From: UBA7702 sp040776805
GTDB taxonomy: Bacteria > Bacillota > Dehalobacteriia > UBA7702
Direction of reading: 5' to 3'
NCBI GenBank assembly: GCA_040776805.1
Contig: JAXGZS010000001.1
Location: 434,001 to 498,000 of the forward strand
DNA: 64,000 nucleotides
The notes beneath the pieces are model-generated. The model did not search any database, was not told the origin of the DNA, and saw only the letters and a program-made list of their open reading frames with translations. The position numbers were made by a program, and so were the translations under genes. Numbering within the stretch: the first letter of the stretch is position 1; each line of letters starts with the position of its first letter. Of this stretch, positions 25,926 through 33,862 are shown piece after piece.

Positions 25926-25955
25926 TCTTCTTGTTCTTCTTGTTTTCCGGCTGGT

Positions 25956-26465
25956 TTATTTTACCTTGATGTTGATCTTTTCTTCTTTTATGAGGTCGCC
26001 GTTGGTCTTTTCAATGTAAATGCGCAACTGAGCGTCTACGGTGCCGTCGCTATTCTTTTTGATATCGTCGGGCAGATCATAGCTGACATCAGCGCTGTAC
26101 TGATGATCGAGGTCGGCGATGAGGGAAGTATCTTCACCCAAAACCTTGTTGTCGTCTTTGGAAAGTACCTGAAGCTTGACCTTGTCGATTCCGGTGAGAT
26201 CATCGGCGTCGACGGTACCGACAACTGCGATGGTGCCGCCTTCCACGGTATTACCTTCCGTGGGAGAGGTAACGGTGATTTTGATGTTTTCACCGTTTGT
26301 GGTTGTGGTATCCTCTTTCGTTGTGTTGTTGTCGGTGGTATCGGTGATTTCATCATTGGTGTCGTTTTTGGTGTTATTGTCCGTATTACCGCAGCCGACA
26401 AGAGCGAAAGCGCAAAAGACAACGACCAGCATCAACATGGTAATCTTTGAGCCGCGTTTAAACAT
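25956..26465 (-). CDS. Lipoprotein with Asn/Asp/Thr-rich linker and Ig-like domain
   Basis: 169 residues. A signal peptide with lipobox LVGC (cysteine about residue 25) directs export and lipid anchoring. A low-complexity linker of about 35 residues rich in D, N and T follows. Then comes one beta-sandwich-like domain beginning IKITVTSPTEGNTVEGGTI, resembling bacterial Ig-like/Gmad2-type folds. Good AGGAGG site. The partner or ligand is unknown. Confidence 0.75.
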   Translation of the reverse strand: MFKRGSKITMLMLVVVFCAFALVGCGNTDNNTKNDTNDEITDTTDNNTTKEDTTTTNGENIKITVTSPTEGNTVEGGTIAVVGTVDADDLTGIDKVKLQVLSKDDNKVLGEDTSLIADLDHQYSADVSYDLPDDIKKNSDGTVDAQLRIYIEKTNGDLIKEEKINIKVK

Positions 26466-26574
26466 AGTGGTAAACCTCCTAAATTTTTGTCTTTAGTAGT
26501 ATTACCTGATTTCCCAAATATATACAATCTTCTTTTGCGGCAAAAAGGCAGTGTTAACGCAGTATTAACAAAAG

Positions 26575-26601
26575 AAATCCCGCCGAAAACCGGCGGGATT
26601 T
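26575..26601 (-). terminator. Terminator after SmsCB
   Basis: A 10-bp stem AAATCCCGCC / GGCGGGATTT is followed on the minus strand by CTTTTGTT. Confidence 0.7.
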
Positions 26602-26620
26602 ACGATGCAGATGGAGCTTT

Positions 26621-27544
26621 TTATTTCAGGAAACCTTTTAAGATGGTATCTTCGGCAGCTTCTTCGCTTAATCCTAAGGACATCAGTTTTAAGAGCTGAT
26701 CCCCAGCGATTTTGCCGATGGCGGCTTCGTGGATCAGTTGGGCGTCGCTGTGTTCCGCCGTGACCATCGGCGCGGAGCTGACCTGGGCCTGATCCATGAT
26801 GATGGAGTCGCATTGAATATGGCCGCGGCATTCGTTTTTGCCGATGAGGTTCATATGAAAATGCTGTTTGGAATTGTCTTTGGCCACAGAACGGGACATA
26901 ATCCGGGCGGAAGAGTCCTTTCCGTTCAGGTTTACCTTGATGATGGATTCGGCATTCTGCACACCTTCGGTCATCAATCGTTCCGTGACGATCAGTCTGG
27001 CGCCGCCGGCTAAATCCACATCGGTATCGCGGATGGTATCGTCAACTCCGGCAATCTGTACCATTTCCATTTCAACCTGGCTGTTTTCCGCCATATGGAC
27101 TTTGGTGGTGGGGTTCAAGATCCGCTTGCCGCGGCCGCTGCCTTCGCCGAAATGCTTTTCCATGTATTTGACCCGGGCGTTTTTACCGATGAAAAATTCA
27201 TGGATGCCGTTGTGACCGGCATCGGCGTCACAGGCGTTATGGATACCACAGCCGGCAATGATGACCACGTCGGCGTCGTCGCCGATGTGAAAGGTATTGT
27301 AAACAAGATCTTTCATTCCTTCGGCGCTTAAAATCACGGGGATATGCACTTGCTCTCCTTTGGTGCCGGGAGCAACGTTGATGTCAATGCCGGGCTGGTC
27401 TGTTTTAGGGATGATCTGAATGTTTTTGGTGGATTGGCGGGAGATGCCTTTTCCGTTTCTTCTGATGTTGTAAGCGCCGAGTTTTGGAATATCGTCCATA
27501 TCGGCGACGGCTTTCAGTAAAGCTTTATCGATGATATCAAGCAT
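26621..27544 (-). CDS. SufB/SufD-family FeS scaffold protein (SMS-type)
   Basis: 307 residues, shorter than SufB or SufD of full suf operons. The SufBD beta-helix core is visible (DADVVIIAGCGIHNACD, MVTAEHSDAQLIHEA, and the C-terminal GLSEEAAEDTILKGFL). Only one such protein and one SufC-like ATPase are present, with no SufS, SufU or SufE. This matches the two-gene SMS (SufCB-like minimal) system known from anaerobes. It overlaps the ATPase gene by one base (TAATG). Confidence 0.85.
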   Translation of the reverse strand: MLDIIDKALLKAVADMDDIPKLGAYNIRRNGKGISRQSTKNIQIIPKTDQPGIDINVAPGTKGEQVHIPVILSAEGMKDLVYNTFHIGDDADVVIIAGCGIHNACDADAGHNGIHEFFIGKNARVKYMEKHFGEGSGRGKRILNPTTKVHMAENSQVEMEMVQIAGVDDTIRDTDVDLAGGARLIVTERLMTEGVQNAESIIKVNLNGKDSSARIMSRSVAKDNSKQHFHMNLIGKNECRGHIQCDSIIMDQAQVSSAPMVTAEHSDAQLIHEAAIGKIAGDQLLKLMSLGLSEEAAEDTILKGFLK

Positions 27545-28275
27545 TAGAAAGAAACCCCCCTTTCACATGTTTCACCGCAGCCGCAGCTTTCTTTCAAAGT
27601 GAGGCTGCCTAAAAATGTATTTTTATCGGTAATTTCCCGCACTTCGCCGCCGTCGATGACGATGATTTCGTCGGCCAAATGCATGATCCGCTCCTGATGG
27701 GAGATGATCATCAACGTCATATCGGATTGCCGATGCATTTTATCGAATGTTTCCGCCAGGCGCTGGAAGCTCCAAAGGTCAATACCGGCTTCCGGTTCGT
27801 CGAAGAGGGCCAACTTTAAATCGCGGGCCAAAATCGAAGCGATCTCAATGCGTTTGAGTTCGCCGCCGGATAGACCGGAATCCATTTCCCGGTTGATGTA
27901 TTCCCCGGCGCAGAGGCCGACATCGAAAAGCAGCTGCATCGGGTTGATTTTATTCTCTCCCGCCGCCAAGGTCAGCAATTCACGAACGCTGATGCCTTTG
28001 AAAACAGGGGGCGCTTGAAACGCGTAACCGATTTGGAGTTTGGCCCGTTGGGTAATGGGCATATGGGTAATATCGACGCCGTCAAAGAGGATCTGGCCGG
28101 AGGAGGGGGCAATCAGTCCCATCACCAATTTGGCAAGGGTGCTTTTGCCGCCGCCATTGGGCCCTGTGACCACGTATAATTTATGATCATGCAATGTAAG
28201 GCTGACGTTTTTGACGATATCGGTTTTTCCGTGGTTGTCTTCAACGGTCCAGCTCACATTTTTTAGTTCAAGCAT
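27544..28275 (-). CDS. SufC-like ABC ATPase of the minimal FeS system
   Basis: 243 residues from the ATG at 28275, with AAAGGAG at 7 bases. Walker A GPNGGGKST, signature LSGGELKRIEIA, Walker B LALFDEPEAGID and a switch histidine in MLIISHQ. Soluble ATPase that drives the SufB-like scaffold. The C-terminal tail is cysteine-rich (SCGCGETCERG), unusual for SufC. Confidence 0.9.
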   Translation of the reverse strand: MLELKNVSWTVEDNHGKTDIVKNVSLTLHDHKLYVVTGPNGGGKSTLAKLVMGLIAPSSGQILFDGVDITHMPITQRAKLQIGYAFQAPPVFKGISVRELLTLAAGENKINPMQLLFDVGLCAGEYINREMDSGLSGGELKRIEIASILARDLKLALFDEPEAGIDLWSFQRLAETFDKMHRQSDMTLMIISHQERIMHLADEIIVIDGGEVREITDKNTFLGSLTLKESCGCGETCERGVSF

Positions 28276-28380
28276 GGAAAATGCTCCTTTCCCTAATCTA
28301 TTTTTAAAGATAGCATAATTCCTATTAAAATACAAGGTTTTGCATTTTTTTGGTTAAGAATTTGATATCTGTTGGAAAAT

Positions 28381-29619
28381 TTAGAAGTCCAGGGTGGCGA
28401 AGTAATCGTCGAGGGTTTCCGCGCGGCGGATCAGCTTGCTCTTTGTGCCTCCTTGCCAAAGTACTTCGGCGCTGCGCAGTTTTCCGTTGTAGTTGAAGCC
28501 CATGCAGTGGCCGTGGGCGCCGACGTCGTGAAAAACGAGGATATCACCGATTTCGAGCTTGGGCAGATAGCGGTCGATGGCGAATTTATCGTTGTTTTCG
28601 CAGAGGGAACCGACGATATCGTATTTGTGATCGATATGCGCGTGTTCTTTGCCGATGACGGTGATATGATGATAGGCGTTATAAAGGGCGGGGCGCATCA
28701 AATTCGCCATGCTGGCGTCAACGCCGATATAGTCCTTGTAGGTTTCCTTTTTATGGAGCACTTTGGTTACCAGGTAGCCGTAGGGTCCTGTCATCAAACG
28801 GCCGCTTTCAAAGGCGATCTTGGCGGGGAAAAGGCCGCGGCCGACGATTTTTTCATCGTAGATTGCCTTGATTTCAGAAGCCAGCGCTTCATAGTTGATG
28901 GGCTTGTCCTCGGGAATATAGGGGATGCCGAGACCGCCGCCTAAATTGATGATTTCGATATCGACGCCGACGATGACCTTGAGTTTGTAGACGAGGTCAA
29001 ACATCATCCTGGCGGTTTCCAGGAAGTATTCGGGGTTCAGCTCATTGGATGCGACCATGGTATGAATGCCGAAGCGCTGAATCCCTTTTTCCTTCAAAAT
29101 TTTATAGCCTTCGTAAATTTGATCTCTGGTGAAGCCGTACTTTGCTTCGATGGGATTACCGATGATGGCGTTTCCCGTACGCAAAGGACCGGGATTATAG
29201 CGGCAGGAAATCATCGCGGGGAGGCCGATATTTTCTTCGATGAAGGATATGTTGGTAATATCGTCAAGATTGATCACCGCTCCCAAAGCTTTTGCTTTGG
29301 CGAATTCTTCGATGGGCGCGTCGTTGGCGCTCATATAGATATTTTCCCCGGTGAAGCCGGTTCTCTCGGCAAGAACCAATTCCGCCATGGAGGAGCAGTC
29401 GACGCCGCAGCCCTCTTCTAAAAATATTTTCATCAGATGCGGATTCGGCGCCGCTTTCACGGCAAAATATTCCTGAAAGCCGGGAAAGATGGCAAAGGCC
29501 TGGTTGAAGCGACGAATATTTTCGCGGATGCCCCTTTCGTCGTAGAGATAAAAAGGCGTGGGGTATTGCTCCATCAGTCTTTTTAAAACGTCGTTGTCAA
29601 AGGGTAATTTCTTTTTCAT
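28381..29619 (-). CDS. lysA: Diaminopimelate decarboxylase
   Basis: 412 residues. Fold-III PLP decarboxylase making lysine from meso-diaminopimelate. PLP lysine in YFAVKAAPNP, glycine loop NLGGGLGIPY, and the C-terminal cysteine motif GSLCENND that completes the active site across the dimer. HDVGAHGHCMGFNYNG is typical. Monocistronic with its own promoter. Confidence 0.9.
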   Translation of the reverse strand: MKKKLPFDNDVLKRLMEQYPTPFYLYDERGIRENIRRFNQAFAIFPGFQEYFAVKAAPNPHLMKIFLEEGCGVDCSSMAELVLAERTGFTGENIYMSANDAPIEEFAKAKALGAVINLDDITNISFIEENIGLPAMISCRYNPGPLRTGNAIIGNPIEAKYGFTRDQIYEGYKILKEKGIQRFGIHTMVASNELNPEYFLETARMMFDLVYKLKVIVGVDIEIINLGGGLGIPYIPEDKPINYEALASEIKAIYDEKIVGRGLFPAKIAFESGRLMTGPYGYLVTKVLHKKETYKDYIGVDASMANLMRPALYNAYHHITVIGKEHAHIDHKYDIVGSLCENNDKFAIDRYLPKLEIGDILVFHDVGAHGHCMGFNYNGKLRSAEVLWQGGTKSKLIRRAETLDDYFATLDF

Positions 29620-29654
29620 GAAAAATCTCCAAATTATTTTTAGTGAGTACCCTC

Positions 29655-29683
29655 ATTTTATACGATGATATCCTAAAATGCAA
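29655..29683 (-). promoter_or_regulatory. Sigma-A promoter of lysA
   Basis: Minus strand TTGCAT (29678-29683), 17-base spacer, TAAAAT (29655-29660). Confidence 0.6.
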
Positions 29684-29759
29684 CATGAATTTTTCCGAAA
29701 AACCTGTATATCCCCTGTTTCGTCGGGAAACGCGGGGAAGCTTTGGTACAAAAAAAGTG

Positions 29760-29788
29760 TTGCGCGGGGTTTTTTGTTGTGCTATAAT
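29760..29788 (+). promoter_or_regulatory. Promoter of tRNA-Leu
   Basis: TTGCGC, 17-base spacer, TATAAT, ending 10 bases before the mature tRNA. Confidence 0.8.
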
Positions 29789-29798
29789 AAGCAAAGTT

Positions 29799-29885
29799 GC
29801 CGAAGTGGTGGAATAGGCAGACACGCGGGACTTAAAATCCCGTGGTAGCGATACCGTACCGGTTCGACCCCGGTCTTCGGCACCA
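29799..29885 (+). tRNA. tRNA-Leu (anticodon TAA)
   Basis: 87 nt with an encoded CCA. Acceptor GCCGAAG pairs with CTTCGGC; the anticodon loop CTTAAAA gives TAA (29833-29835). A long variable arm and the T-loop GGTTCGACCCC are as expected for a class II tRNA. Decodes UUA/UUG. Confidence 0.97.
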
Positions 29886-29903
29886 CAAACTTTGATACAA
29901 TGA

Positions 29904-29930
29904 AAGTCACCTATCATGGGTGGCTTTTAT
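29904..29930 (+). terminator. Probable terminator after tRNA-Leu
   Basis: AAAGTCACC and GGGTGGCTTT form a 9-bp stem with one G-T pair, ending in TTTT. Between here and 30017 only weak hairpins are seen. Confidence 0.6.
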
Positions 29931-30017
29931 TGCGTCTATGAACCGAAAGACATTTAAATGTGAGGCTCTCCAAGCACGGGAGCCCCCATCCATCATCGCG
30001 TTTGCGGCGATCAATAC

Positions 30018-30063
30018 AAAAAAAGGGCCGCAGGTTTCAGAATAGAACCTGCGGCCCTTTTTT
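30018..30063. terminator. Bidirectional terminator
   Basis: AAAAAAGGGCCGCAGGTT pairs with AACCTGCGGCCCTTTTTT. It lies just behind the minus-strand XRE gene. Confidence 0.85.
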
Positions 30064-30077
30064 GTTCGTCTATTCAT

Positions 30078-30386
30078 TTATTCATTGAAATGCTTCATTG
30101 TTGCCAATACAATCCGGCGCTGCTCCTCTGTAAGCGTTCCCCATTGCAATAAGAGCTCCCGCTGGTCAGGGGCGAGAACCACGGGCTCGCCCTCATCGGC
30201 AAAAAACTGTGCCATTGTCATACCAAATGCCCTACATATTGCATCTATAGTGGGAAATGTTGGGGCGTTATTTCTTTTGAATAGATGCGAAATTGTGGAT
30301 TGCGGCAACTCTGCTTCTTTTGCGAGCTTGTATTCCGACCACCCACTTGCGTTCATCAATTGCTTGATGCGTTCTTGGATATCCAT
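30078..30386 (-). CDS. XRE-family helix-turn-helix regulator
   Basis: 102 residues from the ATG at 30386. Residues 4-60 are a typical HTH_3 domain (YKLAKEAELPQSTISHLFKR). The short C-terminal helix region EEQRRIVLATMKHFNE may mediate dimerisation. Two TTGCAA palindromes lie upstream between it and the divergent Spo0A_C-like gene and could be binding sites; this is only suggestive. Confidence 0.8.
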   Translation of the reverse strand: MDIQERIKQLMNASGWSEYKLAKEAELPQSTISHLFKRNNAPTFPTIDAICRAFGMTMAQFFADEGEPVVLAPDQRELLLQWGTLTEEQRRIVLATMKHFNE

Positions 30387-30535
30387 TTCATTACCACCCT
30401 TCACGCTATTATTATAATTGCAAGTGGGGCGATATGATTAGTTGCAATAGGTCTTTGTTATATGTCGATATAAGGCCATACTGAGTGAAGTGCGCAGGAT
30501 GCGCGCAAATTCGACAAAGAAAGAGGGAGTCATCA

Positions 30536-30796
30536 ATGAACGGGGAAAAAGGGTTTGAGCACATCTTCGAGGAGATTGTGGCACAGAACAATACCACGAT
30601 GGAGGAAGTCCGCCGAGAAATGGAGGTTGCTATACGGATTGGATTCAATAATCCTGACCCAAAGATTCAGAAACAATGGGCCGAGATACCTCGTAAGGGT
30701 GACGTACCGACGCCTGACGAATTGATTACCTATGTTGTCCGTAGATCGAAGAAAGACGCCGCCGCTACGTTGCTTCGGCGTTATCTTTCATGGTGA
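30536..30796 (+). CDS. Small protein resembling Spo0A C-terminal-domain-containing family
   Basis: 86 residues; GAGGGAG 6 bases before the ATG. The pattern IVAQNNTTMEEVRREMEVAI, then WAEIPRKGDVPTPDELITYV, recalls a widespread clostridial family annotated as having a Spo0A C-terminal-like helical fold, here without any receiver domain. DNA binding is possible but not shown. Own terminator. Divergent from the XRE regulator. Confidence 0.55.
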   Translation: MNGEKGFEHIFEEIVAQNNTTMEEVRREMEVAIRIGFNNPDPKIQKQWAEIPRKGDVPTPDELITYVVRRSKKDAAATLLRRYLSW

Positions 30797-30841
30797 GAAT
30801 ATAGCCAAAAAGTATTAAACTTTGTCACTTTAGAAAAACAA

Positions 30842-30880
30842 GAAATCAAAAAATCCGGCATTGCCGGATTTTTTGATTTC
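30842..30880 (+). terminator. Terminator after the Spo0A_C-like gene
   Basis: A long AT-flanked stem AAATCAAAAAATCCGGCA with complement, ending in TTTTTTGATTT. Confidence 0.8.
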
Positions 30881-30888
30881 TGATTATG

Positions 30889-30917
30889 AAAAGCGCCAGC
30901 AATGCCGGCGCTTTTAC
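30889..30917 (-). terminator. Terminator after the 154-residue membrane protein
   Basis: AAAAGCGCC-AGC and complement; T-run on either strand. Confidence 0.6.
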
Positions 30918-30934
30918 ATGCAAAATAGTTTATT

Positions 30935-31399
30935 TCATTCAAAGGCGTTTTCTTCTATGGCGGGAGGCGTCGATAAACATTCTTTTTTCTGTGGCTTACC
31001 GTCTTTCACCCATGTCAGCGCCGTGGCTACGGTTTTTACCAGATAGGCGAAGAGCAGGAGGACCGGAACATTGACGCCGGAAAAGAACCGATGTGAGAAT
31101 GTCATCACCGAAACGTTGCCTTCCAGTGCGCTTAGGGGCAGTGAGAAAAAGGCCAGATATAGCAGGGGAATCACCAATACCGCAAGTTCCTTTTTAGCAT
31201 ACCTGCTTTGATATAGGTAGAATAGATAAACGGCGATAGCACCGTATAGCAGGATTCTGACCCAATACTGCCAATCGGAAAAAGTAGGCAAATAATGATC
31301 GGTAAAACGATACGAAGCGTGGTATAAGACCCAGACCGCGCCTTTTATGAACAGCAATGGCATGATCAGCGTGATGACCCATTTCAGTATTTTTCTCAT
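30935..31399 (-). CDS. Membrane protein of unknown function
   Basis: 154 residues with about four hydrophobic segments (starting ILKWVITLIMPLLFIKGAVW) and a short hydrophilic tail. Start ATG preceded by AAGGA. I do not recognise a family. Single gene between two terminators, with no context clue. Bases 31400-31628 upstream hold an AT-rich promoter-like stretch and no further gene. Confidence 0.6.
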   Translation of the reverse strand: MRKILKWVITLIMPLLFIKGAVWVLYHASYRFTDHYLPTFSDWQYWVRILLYGAIAVYLFYLYQSRYAKKELAVLVIPLLYLAFFSLPLSALEGNVSVMTFSHRFFSGVNVPVLLLFAYLVKTVATALTWVKDGKPQKKECLSTPPAIEENAFE

Positions 31400-31628
31400 A
31401 ACAATTTTCCTTATATCACTATATTATTACGGAGCGCCTTGTACTGCAATACGTGCTTGTAAATTCCACGCTCTGCTGCTCTTGTTATGATCTTTTTTGT
31501 TTTATTTTATAATATATCATGCGTAAACTGCCATGTCAAGCATGAATACGAATATTTGTGTAAAGGTTTCTTTTCCAGGTATGTTTTGACAATCTTCTTT
31601 TGGCCTGATCTTGGTTTTTGGCGCTAAA

Positions 31629-31674
31629 AAAGAGCGTTTCCAAAATGAAACTTTGGGAACGCTCTCTTTTTTTA
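31629..31674 (-). terminator. Terminator after thymidylate synthase gene
   Basis: GAGCGTTTCC pairs with GGGAACGCTC. T-runs on both sides, with the stronger one on the plus strand. Confidence 0.65.
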
Positions 31675-32436
31675 TTCGACATGATATTTTTGCTTTTGGT
31701 CGTTTACCATCGCGAGAATGGTTGGAATCTCATCTCGCATCAGTTGATCGTAAAATCCCGTGTAGCAGTAGGTAAGATCACCGATGTCTTTTTTCTCAAT
31801 GACTTCGGCGTATCTTTTTAGCTTTTCGAAGCAGTTTTCATAAGCATGGAAAGAGTAGGCGATATGGGTATAGGAACCCACGGGAACGCCGAGTTCCGCG
31901 GCGACTTTTTTCAGCAGAAAAATGAAACCCACGGCGTTCATGTAAGTGGCCTGAACCGCGTCGTTGGAGCGCATCATCACCGTCATGTTTAATTTTTTGT
32001 CACGGATTGCAAAGTGGATGGATTGGAGGCAAGCCGGATGTTCGTTGCTGGTGTCCACAGAAAAATCGCGGATATTCATAATGGCCCGGCGGGAAAAGGG
32101 ATTTCTTTTCAGCTCTTCGATCAGCCAGGGTAATTGATCGGCAAAGCGCTGGTGGTATGTGTATTCCCAAACGTTTTCCGCGGCGGAGACCATGAAGTCG
32201 AGAATACCGTCGCAGATTTCCATGATATATTGCTGTAGTTCGTGGTGACCGCCGGGAAAAAGCCGGGAAATAAAAGGTTCTTTGTCCGCCTGTTCCACAT
32301 AGAACGTCAGGGGGAGTTCTTTCATTGTGGTATTGTAGTCGGGGCAAGGATAAATTTGGCCATTTTTTTCCAAGGCGTACAGAGCCTTGTGATAGGCTTC
32401 GGGAAGGGTTTCTCCCTCAACATGGAACATCTTCAT
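31672..32436 (-). CDS. thyA: Thymidylate synthase superfamily protein (divergent ThyA)
   Basis: 254 residues with GGAG 7 bases before the ATG. By spacing, the key ThyA residues all coincide with those of the E. coli enzyme, shifted by ten: nucleophile Cys136 (HPACLQ), Arg156, Asp159 and Asn167 in RSNDAVQATYMN, and His197 and Tyr199 (FHAYE). Asn167 favours dUMP over dCMP. The surrounding LGLPFN core is changed to QATYMN, so it is a divergent branch. Makes dTMP with methylenetetrahydrofolate. No dihydrofolate reductase gene adjoins it, which is unusual for ThyA. Confidence 0.75.
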   Translation of the reverse strand: MKMFHVEGETLPEAYHKALYALEKNGQIYPCPDYNTTMKELPLTFYVEQADKEPFISRLFPGGHHELQQYIMEICDGILDFMVSAAENVWEYTYHQRFADQLPWLIEELKRNPFSRRAIMNIRDFSVDTSNEHPACLQSIHFAIRDKKLNMTVMMRSNDAVQATYMNAVGFIFLLKKVAAELGVPVGSYTHIAYSFHAYENCFEKLKRYAEVIEKKDIGDLTYCYTGFYDQLMRDEIPTILAMVNDQKQKYHVE

Positions 32437-32504
32437 ACCGCTTCTCCTTTGGCTTTAAATTACTAAAATTCTAACACAATTTGATGATTGTTACAAGGTT
32501 ATGA

Positions 32505-32533
32505 TTGTTTTTTTGCTCTGAATAGTGTATATT
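32505..32533 (+). promoter_or_regulatory. Putative promoter of a non-coding region
   Basis: TTGTTT, 17-base spacer, TATATT on the plus strand, pointing into a gene-poor, hairpin-rich stretch. Confidence 0.5.
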
Positions 32534-32539
32534 AAATTA

Positions 32540-32869
32540 GGTGGAAAATAAAAAGGATCTGTAAAAAATAGTAAACTGCCGGTCATAACTACGTGACGGC
32601 CTTGTCGACCCAGGTTTCGTCATGGCGGAGAGACGGCGTTTCCCCCATCCATGAAAGAAGTATCGTTCCTGATATTTAAAGGAACGGCGGCGATATTTGG
32701 CGTTTTCCCGCGAAGATCAGCGCCGCGGCACGTTTGCCGCCGGTCTGAGTCTTTGATTTTCACAGCCATTTACGGGAAACCTGAGTTATGTTAAAATTGT
32801 TGAAAATGAGACAAAATAAGTCGCGAAGAGTGTTTATGGCTGGAAACGATCGTATACGGAGTTTTATCG
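32540..32869 (+). other. Hairpin-rich intergenic region, possible structured RNA or leader
   Basis: No convincing gene in any frame. Successive potential stems on the plus strand: GCCGGTCA...TGACGGC near 32578-32600, TTTCGTCATGG...CCATGAAAG near 32616-32656, CGTTCC...GGAACG near 32664-32687, and CGGCACGTTTGCCG near 32735. I recognise no known riboswitch. It could be the leader of the small downstream frame or DUF47-pit, or a free RNA. Confidence 0.35.
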
Positions 32870-33145
32870 ATGGGTTGTAACGAAATAAGCGGACGGATCC
32901 GATCCACTCCTATCGTCGTGATGATCCCTGCCGCCTGCCGTCGTCTTCGTCCAGAGAAACGGTTTCCCCGGACTATTTTTCAACGGGAACTTTGGGAACG
33001 TTGTTTCAGCGATGAGCGGTCAGCGCATGTTATTGCTTTGATGACAAGAAAAGGCTACCTTGAACCGGGGGAGGATGCAATGCTTCGCCGGGTGAAATGC
33101 TGTTGGGCCGATCTTGCGAAAGTATGGATAGAGAGTCGTCTATAG
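32870..33145 (+). CDS. Hypothetical small protein (doubtful)
   Basis: 91 codons with ACGGAG 8 bases upstream of the ATG. Basic, several Cys and Arg, no recognisable motif. It may be a chance frame in a structured region; listed because no other gene covers this stretch. Confidence 0.25.
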   Translation: MGCNEISGRIRSTPIVVMIPAACRRLRPEKRFPRTIFQRELWERCFSDERSAHVIALMTRKGYLEPGEDAMLRRVKCCWADLAKVWIESRL

Positions 33146-33235
33146 AGTGAGTATATCATAACGGGGGCGTCATCGTGAGAGGCTGCTTTTCCCCTGAAAA
33201 ATAGGCTATGTATGTTGGAAAGAGGAGGATTGATT

Positions 33236-33862
33236 ATGAGGAGTATTAAAAAACGGGAAGACAAGTTCTTTGATCTATTAAAGGAGTACATGTTGATGAT
33301 CGACAAATGTGTCGATATCTATCACGGTTTGATCCATGATTTCAATGATGTGGAAGCCAAGGCCCAACGCCTCAGCGAGCTTGAAATGGAGTGTGACAGG
33401 GAAGCCCATAAGATTATCGGCGAGCTGCATACGTCTTTTATCACACCCTTTGATCGGGAAGATATTTTCATCATCGTCAAAACCATGGACGATATTGTCG
33501 ATAACATCGAGATGACCGCCGCGTGGTTTGTGATTTTCGATACCCAGCGCTTGATTCCCGGCGCCGTTGAAATGACGGATCTACTGAAGGATACCGTTTC
33601 CGAGCTGTGCCGTCTCTTTGCCGCCTTGCCGGAATTCAAAAAGAACAGAAAAATACTTTACGAGAATATCATCGAAATCAATCGTTTGGAAAACGAAAGC
33701 GACGAGGTTTACCGCCACAGCTTATATAAACTTTTCCGTGATGAGCAATCGCCTGTTGAAATTGTCAAATGGAAGCAACTGTTTGCGCTAATGGAGGATT
33801 CCATTGACGTATGCGAGAGCATCGCTCATCTAACGGAAGGGGTCGTGATGAAGCATGTTTAG
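33236..33862 (+). CDS. DUF47/PhoU-like phosphate transport accessory protein
   Basis: 208 residues, ATG with AGGAGG 7 bases upstream. All-helical PhoU-like fold: KKREDKFFDLLKEYM, then ELHTSFITPFDREDIFIIVKTMDDIVD, the hallmark of DUF47 proteins paired with Pit transporters. It probably gates or regulates the downstream Pit permease. Overlaps it by 8 bases. Confidence 0.88.
   Translation: MRSIKKREDKFFDLLKEYMLMIDKCVDIYHGLIHDFNDVEAKAQRLSELEMECDREAHKIIGELHTSFITPFDREDIFIIVKTMDDIVDNIEMTAAWFVIFDTQRLIPGAVEMTDLLKDTVSELCRLFAALPEFKKNRKILYENIIEINRLENESDEVYRHSLYKLFRDEQSPVEIVKWKQLFALMEDSIDVCESIAHLTEGVVMKHV

Noticed and set aside
25911..25945. TTCTTGTTC tandem repeat as a minisatellite or CRISPR-like array
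   Set aside because: Only about three imperfect 9-base units in a terminator tail; no spacers.
30018..30880. Closely spaced strong hairpins as a mobile repeat family
   Set aside because: Each differs in sequence and each stands behind a gene as an ordinary terminator.
32595..32610. TTGTCGACC stretch as a third copy of the terminator element
   Set aside because: Only about nine bases resemble the element end; no conserved interior or duplicated hairpins.
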